A DNA stretch of 64,000 nt from Ceratothoa steindachneri (Eukaryota; Arthropoda; Malacostraca; Isopoda; Cymothoidae), in NCBI GenBank assembly GCA_963969495.1, contig OZ018321.1:121237129-121301128 (forward strand). Direction: 5' to 3'. The notes beneath the pieces were generated by a model. It had not been told where the DNA came from. It saw only the letters and a program-made list of their open reading frames with translations, and did not search any database. Shown one piece after another: positions 1 through 12,221 of this stretch (position 1 is its first letter; every line of letters starts with the position of its first letter). Both the position numbers and the translations under genes were made by a program.

Positions 1-2535
1 ATTAATGTATGATCAAAAGAAAAAATGTAGCCTATTAAGAGTCTCCTTAACACAAATAGATGGGTTGGTAGTTCATTTTTTATAACTGACACTTAACTTT
101 TGGTCGCTGCAATTTGGAAGATAGTTTGTTTATTTACTCATAGCTTACGAAATATTTATTCTATTCACTTGAGATTTTCACGATAGGTAGATATATCGAA
201 GTATGTGTATAAAATATTGTCTGAACGTTTTGTTAAACTTCTATATAACAAATAATTAAATACACTTGTTCTTACTGACCCTTATATTAGGGCTACTACT
301 GTATGTCCAGACGCATCATAAAAAAGCACAACAAAGCGCAGCATTCAAATCATAACATACCCACTCTCTCCGTTACGGAACCATACCGATGGAGTACTAG
401 TGTCCCTCCCTATGAAGACATTCACAATCACCACCCCTAACGCGGAATATAGTCCCTCGCAGCGATCGATGATTGGGGTAAAATCCGGCAATAGCATCAC
501 GACAACTTCCTCTCTAACTAGGAGAGGCCTCTGGTTCCTTCAGGCTCAGTAGTGTCATTGTGATCTTTATTTGCATTGCATTATCCTGTCGCGGCAGTTT
601 GTCCACAAATTTAACTACTTCCTTATGTACTTCCAGATGATGTTCAATAGTTCTATGGTTGAAAAATAACTTGTGTGAAGGAATTTTGCTTCTTTTCTTG
701 TAGAGATTTGTACTTTTCGCTTTCTTTCTAACCGTCTTCTTATAGACGGCCTGGTTAGCCACAAATATGGGTAAAAGATGGCGGAGTTGATTTTTTCAAA
801 CGCAATTTTAGCACTTTTAAGGTTAAGCAAACTCACCATTCTGGAATGTTATTTAAAAAGAATATATTCAATTTTTCATTGATATTTGTTTAAGTTTGTA
901 GCAGTAAGAGTTATCAAGATATTTAAATATAAAATATTTTACCATTTTAAGGAACAACCCTATATATTTTTGTATACTTAACATACATATATCAACGATG
1001 TTCCGAAATTGTTCTATGACAATCACTAATTACAGCAATCTGAATCTATACTCTGTCAAATACAATGCATCTATTTGGCATGGCAGTATACAATCTCAAA
1101 TCTTTCAAGATTTAATGTTTAATATACACTGAAATTAATTGCCGAAGAATTAAGATAATTTACCGTTCATGAAACCCTTCAATTGTTTTGAGTAAACGGT
1201 GCTATTTCATCAGAGCAGAATCATAAATAAAGTTTATTTATGTGAACCAAGCATTTATGCCACCGAGCTCTCTTTCTCATAAATTAGCTGAAAAGTCAAA
1301 CAAAGGAGAAGTAAAAGATATTGATTAGTTTAAAAGGTTTCTACACACATTGAAAGAAATATTGTTGCAAACTTTATATTGACAGAATGACAGCTCTTTG
1401 TGGTATTGAAAAAAAACACTCTCCTATGTTGAATATAAAATTAAGGAAAAAGTTCTTATTTGTTCCACTCATTCCCAATTAACACTTGAGAGCGGGTTAT
1501 TTTTTGTGGATTTCAGATATCCAAGCGTTTTTTTACGATCGTGGTCAGGTATTGTATCGAAGTAATATCTTGAGAATTTTGAAACCTTGGTCCTAATAAA
1601 GTGTTCCCTAAGGATTGTGTACAAACTACTCTTTTTTTACGTTTTCATTAAATGGCACGGTGCACCATCTTGTCTGGAGATAGACAATCTAAATTGGTTT
1701 TGGATCATAGGTATAAATTTCTCTCTGAAGATTTTGCTTACCATTCTGTGTGTAATAAATAAAATGGTTCAACTCATTTCTCCTTTATCCATATTCCTTA
1801 TTTTCTGATTACATTTTAATTATTTATCTCCTTCCTACCTATTTTTATTTCTGTTTATATCGTTCATTAAGTTCTAGGTAACTATGTTTTGCTAGCCTTG
1901 CAGAAGTAAAATAAAGAGGAAAGGTCGAAAGAATCCAACTCCAACGAGCCTAAGAGCCAAAAGAGCAAAGTGGACCAGGAAAAATTGAAGAATTCCTCTG
2001 GCAAGGGTTGCTCCCCTTGAAGGTTGACTTGATCATGGCTAATCACTCGGATGTATTAGAAAAAAATCACTTTTAATGTGGAGGAAATAAAATTTAATCT
2101 ATTAAATTTGATAAACTAACAACGAACTTCCCAAAGGAAGACGACCATTTACGAATTATTACAGACATTACCAACAAGGCCTTGAAATAGACATACGACG
2201 CGCCGATCGAGGAGAGAGAAGTGCAGGTTCAGAGCTTCCATATATTTAAATAACAGAGGATAAATTCTAGTTAGTATCATCCCTTAAATGAAATAATAAA
2301 TGGAAAGAAGATAAGTAAAAAGTGAAATAAATCTCAGAAAATTTATTTTTAAATAAACAAAATACGATTGTCTTTACAACAACAAATATAGCATCAATCA
2401 TACATAACAACCCACAGGATAAGTTAAAGTTCATTATCTAGTATTAATTTTTTCACATAAGTAATAATTGATAATAAGATGAAGATAAAAAGATAAAGTA
2501 AATTAGATAGGATTGAATTTTGTTAACATAATATT
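1..2535. other. AT-rich DNA, no recognisable gene
   Basis: No family I recognise is present. The reverse strand of about 330-760 is GC-richer and partly open in two frames, and the plus strand of about 1970-2245 reads as coding-like sequence with three stops (a piece such as KFDKLTTNFPKEDDHLRII lies near 2100). These could be decayed transposon coding sequence or chance. They show no start context, splice signals or motif that would support a gene call. Confidence 0.4.
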
Positions 2536-2575
2536 AGTTAGGTTAGGTTAGGTTATTTGAACCTAACCTAACCTT
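2536..2575. repeat. Inverted TTAGG/CCTAA hairpin (telomere-like motif)
   Basis: Three to four copies of TTAGG run directly into their reverse complement. The arms GGTTAGGTTAGGTT (2541-2554) and AACCTAACCTAACC (2560-2573) are perfect 14-bp complements around a 5-base loop. TTAGG is the common arthropod telomere unit. Short internal stretches are frequent in arthropod genomes, so this is an interstitial telomere-like site, not a chromosome end. Confidence 0.85.
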
Positions 2576-3620
2576 TGTGGCAGGATTGTTTCGGTTTGAG
2601 TAGATTTGAAAATTTCTGCTATCATATTTTTCTCATTTATCCCTTGAATTAATATTGAATTTTTCTGTTAGTTCAATTATTTATTTTTTTGTTATTTAAT
2701 ATAATTATTTTACTGCTACTTTTTAAAATATACCAATAAGTTTCTTGGGGTTAATCAACTATGATTGATAGTTTTGGGGGGAGGTCATCTTCTAGGATCG
2801 AAATTTCTTGGGGGTCATTAACTAGGAAGCGTATTCACAGTGTTGCTTTCCAGGATTGATCCTAAATATAATATGTTTTTATCACATAAATGACCCTAAT
2901 CATTATAAAAAAATGAGAACAAAACAAAACTCTTTGCAATATATAAATACGTATTTATGTGTGTAAAAATGTAAAATTATTATAACTATTTGACTTCCAG
3001 TCTCTTGGAATGTGTTTCTCTCTCTACACCCTTAAAACGCTCCCCAATATTAAATACGTTTTCCCTCTAAGTTTTACTCTTATAATCTGATTAATGGAAA
3101 TAATACACATCGTTTCTCAACGTAAATTAAATTATTTGTGAGTAACTCATATCAGCATCTCTGCGGAGTTGATTCATTAATGATTTTTCATACAGTACTG
3201 CCCAAAAATACCCGAACGCCTGTATTTCTATCCCAACTTAGCCAAACTTTTGCAAAGAAAATCCAAGCTTTGCAAAATTGGTGTAAGATAAGCTACAGGT
3301 ATAAACTATGAAGAGGTAAAAGCAAGGTGAATTTTAATGAATAAAATGAAGGTATCAGCAGATAAGTAATTAATTAGCAAAATTGAAGTGTACCAAATGA
3401 TCCGAGCTACAGCAAAATCAAATTTATATTGTAATATACCGATTAAGGTACCAGTTGAAAACATTTTTACAAGTTAAAGAAATTAGTATTTTGTGTGAAG
3501 GCTTTTATTTTTGATGATACTTTGACATCTCTTGCTGCAGAAACGAACCAACTATTAACTCTTGCGGCGCAATCATGATCAGTTCTTGATCGGTTTTGGA
3601 ATTCTTCGCTTTAGGCTTCT
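2576..3620. other. AT-rich spacer, nothing recognised
   Basis: No open frame of note. There is an imperfect local duplication around 2738-2830, where TTTCTTGGGG followed by a TTAA(C/T)-containing stretch occurs twice. Otherwise I see nothing to annotate. Confidence 0.4.
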
Positions 3621-3626
3621 CTTCTA

Positions 3627-4745
3627 ATGTCTGCCAACATTTTTAATGTGATTCAGGGTCAAACTCGCTGCAGGTTAGGAAGGTCTTCACAAAATTGGCT
3701 GGGTGTCAGGGGGTTTCTATCATGCATGAAATTTGCAGTTTGGAATACGGAAGCTCTCAAATTGGACAAAGGATGGTGTTGCAGCAATTCCTTAACACAT
3801 GTGCGATACCGAAGCACAGTGAAAACACAAGAGGCCCATTGCTTTTTACTAAAAGCACCTACCAGACCAATACACTTCCTTCACAAAACCACACTTGTTA
3901 TGCAATTGCAAACCAATCTTTGGTAATTGTTAAGATTAGTGGTGCATGATTTTGGTAGCAATTACTCTTAGGGAATACTACAAGATTATTAAAAATAGCG
4001 TTGGGTATGGGGACTGTCACCTCCTATTTTGAACTTACCTTCAAAATATTATAAAATACAATATGATGCAACCCCAAATTGCAAACATCGCTAAGAAAAA
4101 TCATGCACTCTAGTCTTAACAATTACGCAATCTTTCGCTTGATGTGCGATGAAAGACCTCCTTCCATCGAAGCTAAAAAAATTGAAATTAGATTCTTCAC
4201 TGAAGTGGAATTGGTTTCATTGATCATTCTTGCATGTAACCTGCTCAGTAGCGAATGCAATTCGTAAAGAATGTCTTCCCTAAGCCGTCGTGACACATTC
4301 TACCTACACACTTTGATAGCCCAAATCTCTGTAATCTCTCGAGAGACATGCAGTCGTCTTGATACGGTCCTTCTTCACAATTTAGGTAATGTCTTGGTCT
4401 TTAGTTTTGACGTATTTTTTTGATTACCGGTTTGGTTTCCAGCCTTACAAAACCCTGTTTTGTTATAAGTTAACAGAATATTATTTACTACACATTTGCC
4501 AGTCTCTACAATCACTCCAATTGAAGGAATATCTTGGTGGCACAGTTATACGATTAGCAGACAGACAGAGAGAGGTGTTATAATTTTCTTGGTCATGCTA
4601 ACTAATCCTAACTGAACACGAACTTGAACTAAAATTAGTTGCTATGAAAAATCTCGGTTCTCTCTCCAGGAAACTGGGAACCTTAAATTTTCTCTGGTAA
4701 ACGCTATGGAAAATGTTGGGATAAAAATACAAGAGTTGTGATCTG
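3627..4745 (-). mobile_element. Tc1-like transposon remnant, copy A
   Basis: The reverse strand carries scattered pieces of a Tc1-type DDE transposase in several frames. In order they are an N-terminal start MTKKIITPLSV near 4590, a degraded HTH and linker region, HFSEESNFNFFSFDGRR around 4190-4150 (the first catalytic acidic residue of the DESKF motif), GAFSKKAMGPLVF near 3860, and NFMHDRNP near 3730, which aligns with the QDNxPxH motif. Tc1 transposases cut and paste DNA at TA sites. The frame is broken by many stops and indels, and the C-terminal DLNPIE block was not found. It is homologous over its whole length to the copy at 16.8-17.65 kb in the same orientation. Terminal inverted repeats were not identified, so the ends are approximate. 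Confidence 0.7.
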
Positions 4746-5254
4746 TTTGAACGGTACTGTACAATGTACATATTTCATATTTTTTGCGAGAATTCTTCAG
4801 TCCATTTTTTTTGTTCTTTATATCTGAATTAAAAAAAAGAAAGTATGAGAGTAAAGCTACTTGATTTTCGTTAAAAGATTTATAAATTCTTTCTTTATAT
4901 CTCATTGTGGCTAGAAAATATTGAAGAATTCAGATATTTATCGCCATAAACATGTAAAATTGTCTATTTTTTGTAAACAGGGACTGGGATTGGTGTATAT
5001 ATACTAGTTATACTAATAATGCCCATAGTGTCGCTCTTTTCCAGATGTTTCCAGATTTGCTTCATTAACCTTTGAGGAACGATACCTGTTTTATTAAGAA
5101 AATTCTATCATATAGTGTTTTTTTTCTAGTATATTTAGCCTTCTAAGAAGAAAAATAAGTGAATTTGAAAATACTTTTCCTTAGTCATGTCGTAGCGGAA
5201 GTGGTTAGTGATGCCAACCACTGTACCTCTAATATAAAATAGTTTCAATAAAAT

Positions 5255-5912
5255 TCATATTTTTTGGTGAAAAAAACATTTATTTTGATGAAACCGTTTT
5301 AAACATTGATTATTACAAAGTGGTACTTTACAAACGGTACATTTCCATTTGGTACGATGCGGATTTATTTTAGTACTGCATAAATTACAACAACGAAATA
5401 TTTTGCCTAAAAATCGCATATATGATGCCTCCTCTAATCTTATTTCCATATTGACCCTTGCCTTATGCCTTTTGCAATGTTCAAGCGAGAAAGGTGTTTT
5501 GGGGTCCCTAGAGCCCCTTTTGTTTCCCTTTTTCTAAAGCAGTAGCCCCAGCAACCCATGGATTACCTTAATTTTCAGGATATATTTGACTAAAAATTAT
5601 AGTAGACTTTACCACTACGACATTCGAAGAATGGAATCAAATTATGCGCCACCCCTTTTTGCTCTTTCTATTTAAGAAATACAAAATGTTAACATGTTCG
5701 CTTTGTCAACACAACCCATATGCTGATTATATTCTTTGATTACAATACTTCCACCTATCTGGCTGAATCATGCTCCCATCTTTATTTCTCTTAAATATCT
5801 CGTTGGCCTGGCCCAGATTATGCATATTTAAAGTGAACCTGACTGATCTATTTTTCAACATGACTGATCTATTTCCAATCAATTTTGTTGCTGAAATTCC
5901 ACTAGGATCCAT
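5255..5912 (-). mobile_element. piggyBac-like transposase, C-terminal remnant
   Basis: The last open piece (5255-5449, minus) has the piggyBac C-terminal cysteine-rich domain: CCNLCSTK, then KWKCTVCKVPLC, then CLKRFH, an RCxxCxxK...C.vC.v.LC...CF..yH pattern that binds zinc. Upstream, in changing frames, are KDGSMIQ, EYNQHMGCVDKANM (the family's YN.hMGGVD..D motif, 5755-5690) and NRKSKKGWRII (5680-5650), which matches the DRKSKKWW...FF block. PiggyBac elements move by cut-and-paste at TTAA sites. Frames change at least twice and stops are present, so it cannot encode a working enzyme. I did not identify terminal repeats. Confidence 0.8.
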
Positions 5913-5924
5913 TAGCCATTATAC

Positions 5925-6385
5925 ATCTCTTTATCATTAACTAGCTTGGAAATGTGTTTTCTACTGTGATTCAATGTAATGGGTAACTCCAACTTCTTCA
6001 AAATTAAAATATAATTGAACATCTTCTGCTTTCTTTTGCCACTTTGGCCTAAAAGATTTTCTGTCTTCAAGTTCAGATAGAACCACTTGCTTTTCGGGCA
6101 GGATTTCAGTTTGTAATGATTCAGGTGAAGGGAGTTATAGATTTCTAAAAATATAAATAAATTTATATTAATTCAATTATAAAATAGGTGTAGATCAAGA
6201 TTTACAAATCAATATTTTTATAATTAAAAGGTAGATAATTCTCACTTACCTGTATTAGCTTCTTCAAGATGCAGAATGCATTCTTCATCTTCTGGGAAGT
6301 TCACCATAATTTCATCCAAAAGTTTATCTAAACAATCTAAATTAGAAAGATCAAATCCTCGTCTCGCTATCTAAATGCCAGAAAA
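5925..6385 (-). pseudogene. Coding-like exons upstream of the piggyBac remnant
   Basis: Two stretches on the same strand as the piggyBac remnant look like protein sequence. The upstream one (about 6385-6250) reads RRGFDLSNLDCLDKLLDEI and continues to ILHLEEANTG, where it meets a good donor site (CAG|GTAAGTGAG). The downstream one (about 6125-5925) reads SPESLQTEILPEKQ and then FRPKWQKKAEDVQLYFNFEEVG. They may be the acidic N-terminal part of the same element, which would make it a spliced or intron-bearing copy. A visible AG at 6147 does not restore the frame, so the join is damaged or my boundary is wrong. Assignment to piggyBac is inference from position and orientation. Confidence 0.4.
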
Positions 6386-6989
6386 TTACATTAATATTTA
6401 ACAAATTAAAACAATTAGGTATTTTTATTTCCAACATCCCATTTTTGCCCCGCACTTTGAGATACAATGGGCCAATTTATGCTAATTGGACCCACCACCG
6501 GTTTCCATACCTTTACTCTCTATCAAAAAAATCATACTAAATTATATCAATTATAGGCTTCCTAAATAATCACATAATAAATTAATATTACATTGGACAG
6601 CTTTTATTAAATCTAATAGCAAAAATAATTAAATATAAAATTTTACTCACCTTCTCTCATGGATATATTCAAAATAGTGGCCACTATGTCCTCAAGTAAC
6701 TCGGAACAAATATGTTGCCAGATATCTCAATTCTATATACCTGAGTCTAAAATAATTCAAGTGGTTGTTTTGGAAGCACCTTGACCTAAAGCAAAATAAA
6801 TGCTATGGAAGTGGTGGTGAGTTGAGCTAACCACTATGCTCAAAGGGTAATAGCCAATCAATTTCAGATATTTTTCCCAGACATATTCTCTCGTGCATTT
6901 TTAGCTCTCTAAATCTAGAATTTCATTAGAAAAAAGCTACTTGCTCTCTTGGTTAAATTTATTTTCTATTTCTTTTTTAATATTCTTCT

Positions 6990-7195
6990 TCTCGTCTTTT
7001 CCCTACTCGGGATCGCCATTCTTGATGAGTCGTGTTACTCTCATCGGTAAAAGACTCATCCAGTAATGTTTTGGCAGAGACTTTATGGACGGAATCCCTT
7101 CCTGAGTCGAACCCTACCTATTTATCCGGGTTTGGGACCGGCATTGAGTTTGGTTGTCTTGCTTCCCCCCTGTGGGAAGGTAGTTAAATAAAAAA
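6990..7195. repeat. Probable SINE-like or dispersed repeat block
   Basis: A locally GC-richer segment with GGAATCCCTTCCTGAGTCGA, then TTTATCCGGGTTTGGGACCG, then TTGCTTCCCCCC. It resembles, from memory, a repeat block seen again and again in invertebrate non-coding DNA. It has a B-box-like GTCGAACCC but no clear A box. Orientation and true ends are unknown. Confidence 0.35.
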
Positions 7196-7849
7196 CGATC
7201 TTTAAGATCTATTTAAAATATAGAAGAGTAGTGAAGATTCTTCTTTACAGGGATTTTGTTTTCGTTTTCTATATCCTGACTCTGCCTTAGAAAACGCTTT
7301 CGATGCAAACATTGATCTAATGTACCCCAAATTTATATCTCATTATATAAAATGTTTCAGACCAAAGCAAATTAACTACGATAAGAATAGTTTATATATA
7401 TATTTTACAAATACTGAAGAGGTTTGTATCGTGCCGCTAGGCTTTACTGTTGCTAAATAATACTATTTATTTAAAAGCGTTTGCTGGCACTTTAATTATA
7501 GCGATAAAAAATTGTAAATGCTGATAGGTTTGTGATATCGATGATTAAAAAAAAAATAAATATAAGGGCATTTAAATATAAATGAGCAACGAAAACGCCA
7601 CATTTCGGATATTTGGTGGAAATATTTTGAAACTAAACTATTTCAAAATCTTTCCACACTGCTGCCTGAAATACTGAAAAGGCGTAACAAAATCCCTCCA
7701 CCTCTCATCAAATAATAAAAAATTAAATTGTAAACCTATCAATGAAATTCAAGGTAAAGAGTGACATGACTAATTGCCTCAACTGTACAGTTTCTCCAAG
7801 TAATCAAGCCAGGGGACATCTGGCAACGATATTTCACCACTTTTCTTTG

Positions 7850-9180
7850 TTTTAGAGACGCCCTTTGTCGTGGAACACCACCCTATACCCTACACTACTC
7901 CTATATAATGTGTGTGTGGGGGGGGGTGACTTAATCACTTACTGCAACGCGAACCGTTGAAGGACTGTTCGCATGGATTAACGATCGAATAGTAGGTCAA
8001 ACTTGAGACGTTGGGTTTCAAATCCTTAATAACCAGACAGAGTGCATAAATGGTTGGCGAGATTACTTGAATAGGCCGAGAGTATCGCTCAAGGTTAGTT
8101 AAAGATGAAACAACAAAAATATAATTTTATTTACAAAGAAAAAATAGGAATAATAGGCAAAAGGGAATTATTTAAATTAAAATAGTCTCTTGATAATTCT
8201 TATGATAAGGGATTCTCAAATAGAGTTAATTGATTAATATTACTAGGCTCAGATCAAAAAGGGAAACTTGACAATACTAATAATTGATGGGGTTTTAGTC
8301 GTACGGGTCGGTGACTTCGAGGATGATCCTTCTTGCGATGAGGCGAGTGGGGAATGATCCGATGAGGCAAGTGGAGCACGATCTGATGAGGCAAGTGGGC
8401 ATGGTCTGAATGAAGCAGGTGGGGCACGATCCGAACCAACCTTCCGATAAAGCTAGCCAAACTTCAAAGATGACGCTCTACGGAAAATGTGGGATTACTC
8501 ATGATTCCACTGGAAGAGGAAGCTTCTTTACCTCAAAGTTAATCAATGGAGATTTCTCTCGATTCGATTAAACGAAAGGAGACTGCTGCGCAAATTCAAA
8601 GGCTTGCCGATCAGAGAAGCTACAAATTGATTGGGGTAGAATCACGGTGGAGAAAGTCTTGCTTGTCCGATAACGCTCAGGAAAAATCACGATGGGGACG
8701 ACCTTGACGTGCGTGCTGGACTCTTCGAACCACAGTGAAACCCGAGTATTTGTATGCCCCATTCTGAGGAGGAAGGGGGAGTTTGGAGAAAGGAGTCACA
8801 AGGTACAGACATCTTAATGCGCAGGCGGAGTCGATTCATCATTTAGAAGCAAGGTACGAGAAACAGCGGCTCTTCCCGCCTCATCACCGGCGGCGGAGGA
8901 TTGGGACGAGTTCGCAGGATTGGGGAATATATCCCCAATGCGCTCAGAAGTCGAAAATTCGTGAGTGATCCAACAGCCAGTGACGTTGTTCATAGCGGGA
9001 TACCATCGCACGTCGTCTCCGATAAAGTGCGGGGCCTATAAAATGTTGTTCTTTTACACCCTTAATAAATAACCACCGATTTACTAACGTCGCGTGATGA
9101 TTACGAGGTTTCTTCATTAAATGAGTCGAATGGTGGTGGTTCACGATTATGGATAGAGTTGATATTTACTAAAAATAAAC
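7850..9180. other. GC-richer unclassified block, possibly LTR-like
   Basis: Base composition rises sharply relative to the flanks. The segment contains a G9 run (about 7919-7927), a 24-bp minisatellite (8337-8432), a TATAAAA box (9037-9043) followed 21 bases later by AATAAA (9064-9069), and several short overlapping frames without recognisable motifs. A TATA box so close to a polyadenylation signal is a layout seen in LTRs, but I could not find matching TG...CA ends, a target duplication, or gag/pol sequence nearby. Confidence 0.25.
8337..8432. repeat. 24-bp minisatellite, four imperfect units
   Basis: Four successive units begin GATGAGGC(G/A)AGTGG or a close variant at 8337, 8361, 8385 and about 8408, each 23-25 bases. 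Because 24 is a multiple of three, the minus strand reads as an eight-residue repeat rich in His and Pro (HSPHR/HLPHQ type). I take it as a simple tandem repeat, not a protein. Confidence 0.7.
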
Positions 9181-12100
9181 GAGATAATGTGACTTGAAGG
9201 AATTCAAAGTTATAAATGTTTGCATCAATTTTGTATTCGACGGTGATTTTGCAATAAAATTTTCAAGCTAATGCAAAAGGAGATTTCGATAAAAAGACTT
9301 CTCTTGAACGCGATGGTGGCATAAGATTATAGAGCAGGTACAAAGAAGATAGATAAAGATATATTTATATATCTATATAATAAATAGTATATATTATATA
9401 AAGCATTCGTGTCAACGCAAAAAGTGTTGGTTTCCCCATACTCAAAAACTATTAAAACCAGACTGAAATCTTTTGCAGATTTCGAATCAACATGTTAATG
9501 TCTAAGAGTTTAATTGATCTATTGTTTTAATACGCGTTTTTAAAAATAAATCTTTGCCATTTTGATTTTTTTTTTTGGGGGGGGGGCAAGTAGTCACGGC
9601 TATGGGTTGCAATTAAAACGACATTGCTTAACAGTGGATAAATTAAGGTTTCATATACCAATTCTGCGACTGCAATGTTTAAAAACGCGATAATACATAT
9701 TATCAGCATGCCCTCGTTTCAAATCATTAATATATTTAGTTAAACATTGCGTAAATTGCTTGAGACGTACTGTAAAGTCTGTAGCTGCCACCCACCTAGT
9801 CTTGTTTGCCTGCACGCATTAATGAAAACGTTTTATGGACGCGTGATTAATTCGTTAAACTTAGGTCCATGGTTATAACCCAAATAAAACTACTTATTAA
9901 CCCTTTTTTAAATAGGCCTGGGATACTTTAGAGAAGGTGCTTTTTACACTCTCTCTTCAATACAACCAACCCACATCATCACGAGATGTTAAAAATTTTG
10001 TGTGTGAGACGTGGTCCAAATTTGAAAGGTCTATTCTCATTATATTGGCTGGTGTATGTATGCCATTACACTTCGAGCAATTGAAACGGGTCTAATTATA
10101 GAGATGATCCAAATTACCTGTTGACATCATTATTCCACATTTACTGCATCATTACAGGTCTACATGAAAATCTTATTGAAGCTGCAATCTACTGCGGTCC
10201 ATAGAAAAATGAAGCGGTACTTTTTCTATGGATTCCACTCATTCTATTAGACTCTGAGCTTCCTTTCCAATTCTAAACTCTCCAATTTCTCATCCAGCCC
10301 ACTAAGAGTGTTTCCCTTTCTCTCTCTCTCTCTCTTCCATCCCCTACACTTTATTTCTCTCTGACAATCATCTACCCCTACATCTGGATATAAATCATTG
10401 TTTTACAACTTCAATGTGTGCGCAAAATAACAAAATCTTCGCCACTTTATCTTACATTTCACTACTACCACTTCTCCTACATTCAGCTCCCGTTTTTTTA
10501 ACTTTCCTTATAGCACCGTAAGCGACAGTACCTTGTGTATTCTGGCACTCTTTTCATCTGAAAGATTGATGCGCCCTACCGTCCTCAGTGCCGCGGCAGC
10601 CTCGAAAATTAAATAGGGCCACACGCGTATTATTATCTCTCCTAAGCACCTTCCTTTTACAAATTTTCGCACTTCCTCACCACACTTTTAACACCTATTT
10701 TTTTATCTGCCCCTGAATAGGCCCAAATGTGCGTGAAGGAGGGCATCATAAAAACTCTATTGAAAAGTCCCTGCCTTGAGTGCATGTTGCAGTATTATCT
10801 TCTCTATAAATTAATTCATTTTATTATTATCATTGGTAGTAGTAGTATTAGTAATTCAGGTATATTAGCATTTTTTATCTTGTTTGTAAATTAATTAATT
10901 TTATAATAATATTAATTATGATTATTATTATTATCAGCATTATTATTTTTATTATTATAATTATTAGTACCGGTAAATATTGCTAATATTACCTAAGCCA
11001 AGAATATAGGTAGAATAAAAAAAAGACGACACCCACCTAATAATTGGATTATCCTCTTCCACCCTTTATTACTTTCGCGAGTTGGTTTAGGAGCGATGTC
11101 ACGTTTTTACACCTATCACTTTGTTTCAAGTTTCCCCAAATGTTGTCTGCGCATCCTTTTAAGTTTTCCTTATTTTCCACCACCCCAGAAACACATTTCC
11201 ATCACATGCTTATAAGAGTGTTGTTGGAACCACCTATTAACTATTTTAGAATTAAAGGTAGGTGAGTTCTTAACGGTTATTTGGATTTGGGGGTTCTGTT
11301 AACAGCATGATCCTTACAGAAATGAGCAATTGTGGTCTCTTTCCTCGGTGGAGAAAGATCCATTACAAAGTTGCGCGGAAATTCAATTTTCCGAACGAGC
11401 AATGCCGTAGCGGTTCATGACATTGTTGCAAACAAGTATCTACTCGTATATGGATAAATAATTTTACGCATGACAGATAACACAAATGGTGATTATGGCT
11501 TTTTTGTCTATTAAATATTAGGATCATTTATAACATAATCAATTATCCAAAACATTCAACATTGATACCATCGCATGGCTGATGACAATTATGAAAATGA
11601 AACAAAATAATAATTGCAAATTTTTTCACATTTTCAAGTTAGATTTTCTAACTCTGCATGAGGCCATCGATTGATGTCGCCAGTCTATAAATCATATTTC
11701 ACTTTAACAATGGACAGCAAAAGTAAGTTAACTACGAGATAATTTTTTCATGAATCATAGAATAGACTAAATTCTCTGCATATAGAGAATTTGCTTGGCT
11801 GTTTTGGCAACTAATAATATTTCTCATTACGTGTTAGGTTAGGAAATGATCTATAACGATAGAAATGGCCAATAATTTGTGTGATACTCCGGATTAAAAA
11901 TTGTATAAATATATAAAGCTAACTAAGATGGGAAAAGGACACTGGGAATTTGGCAACCCAATTTTGAAGAGCTTTGAAAAAAAACGGTGTCAAAATGTTT
12001 CAACACTAATGCTTGAAATACCGCAATAACGTGAACTTTTTCACTAAATTTAATTTGTGCTTTAGTTAAACGTCCTATCTAGTATATGTATAACTAATTA

Positions 12101-12215
12101 TACACCAAAAACTCAAGCATAAAGTACGACATTACTACTTTAAACAACTCAACTGTTCAAATGATATATGGAAAATATGTTCTCAAGAAAAATGAAAATT
12201 GTCGTCAATATTTTA
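9181..12215. other. AT-rich spacer with simple repeats
   Basis: No gene recognised. It contains a TA-rich tract (9355-9405), a G8 run (about 9579-9587), a (TC)n tract (10319-10334), and an ATT-trinucleotide-rich zone (10820-10975). Confidence 0.5.
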
Positions 12216-12221
12216 GACAGT

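Noticed and set aside
2536..2575. Chromosome end
   Set aside because: Only three to four TTAGG units, inverted, with unrelated DNA on both sides.
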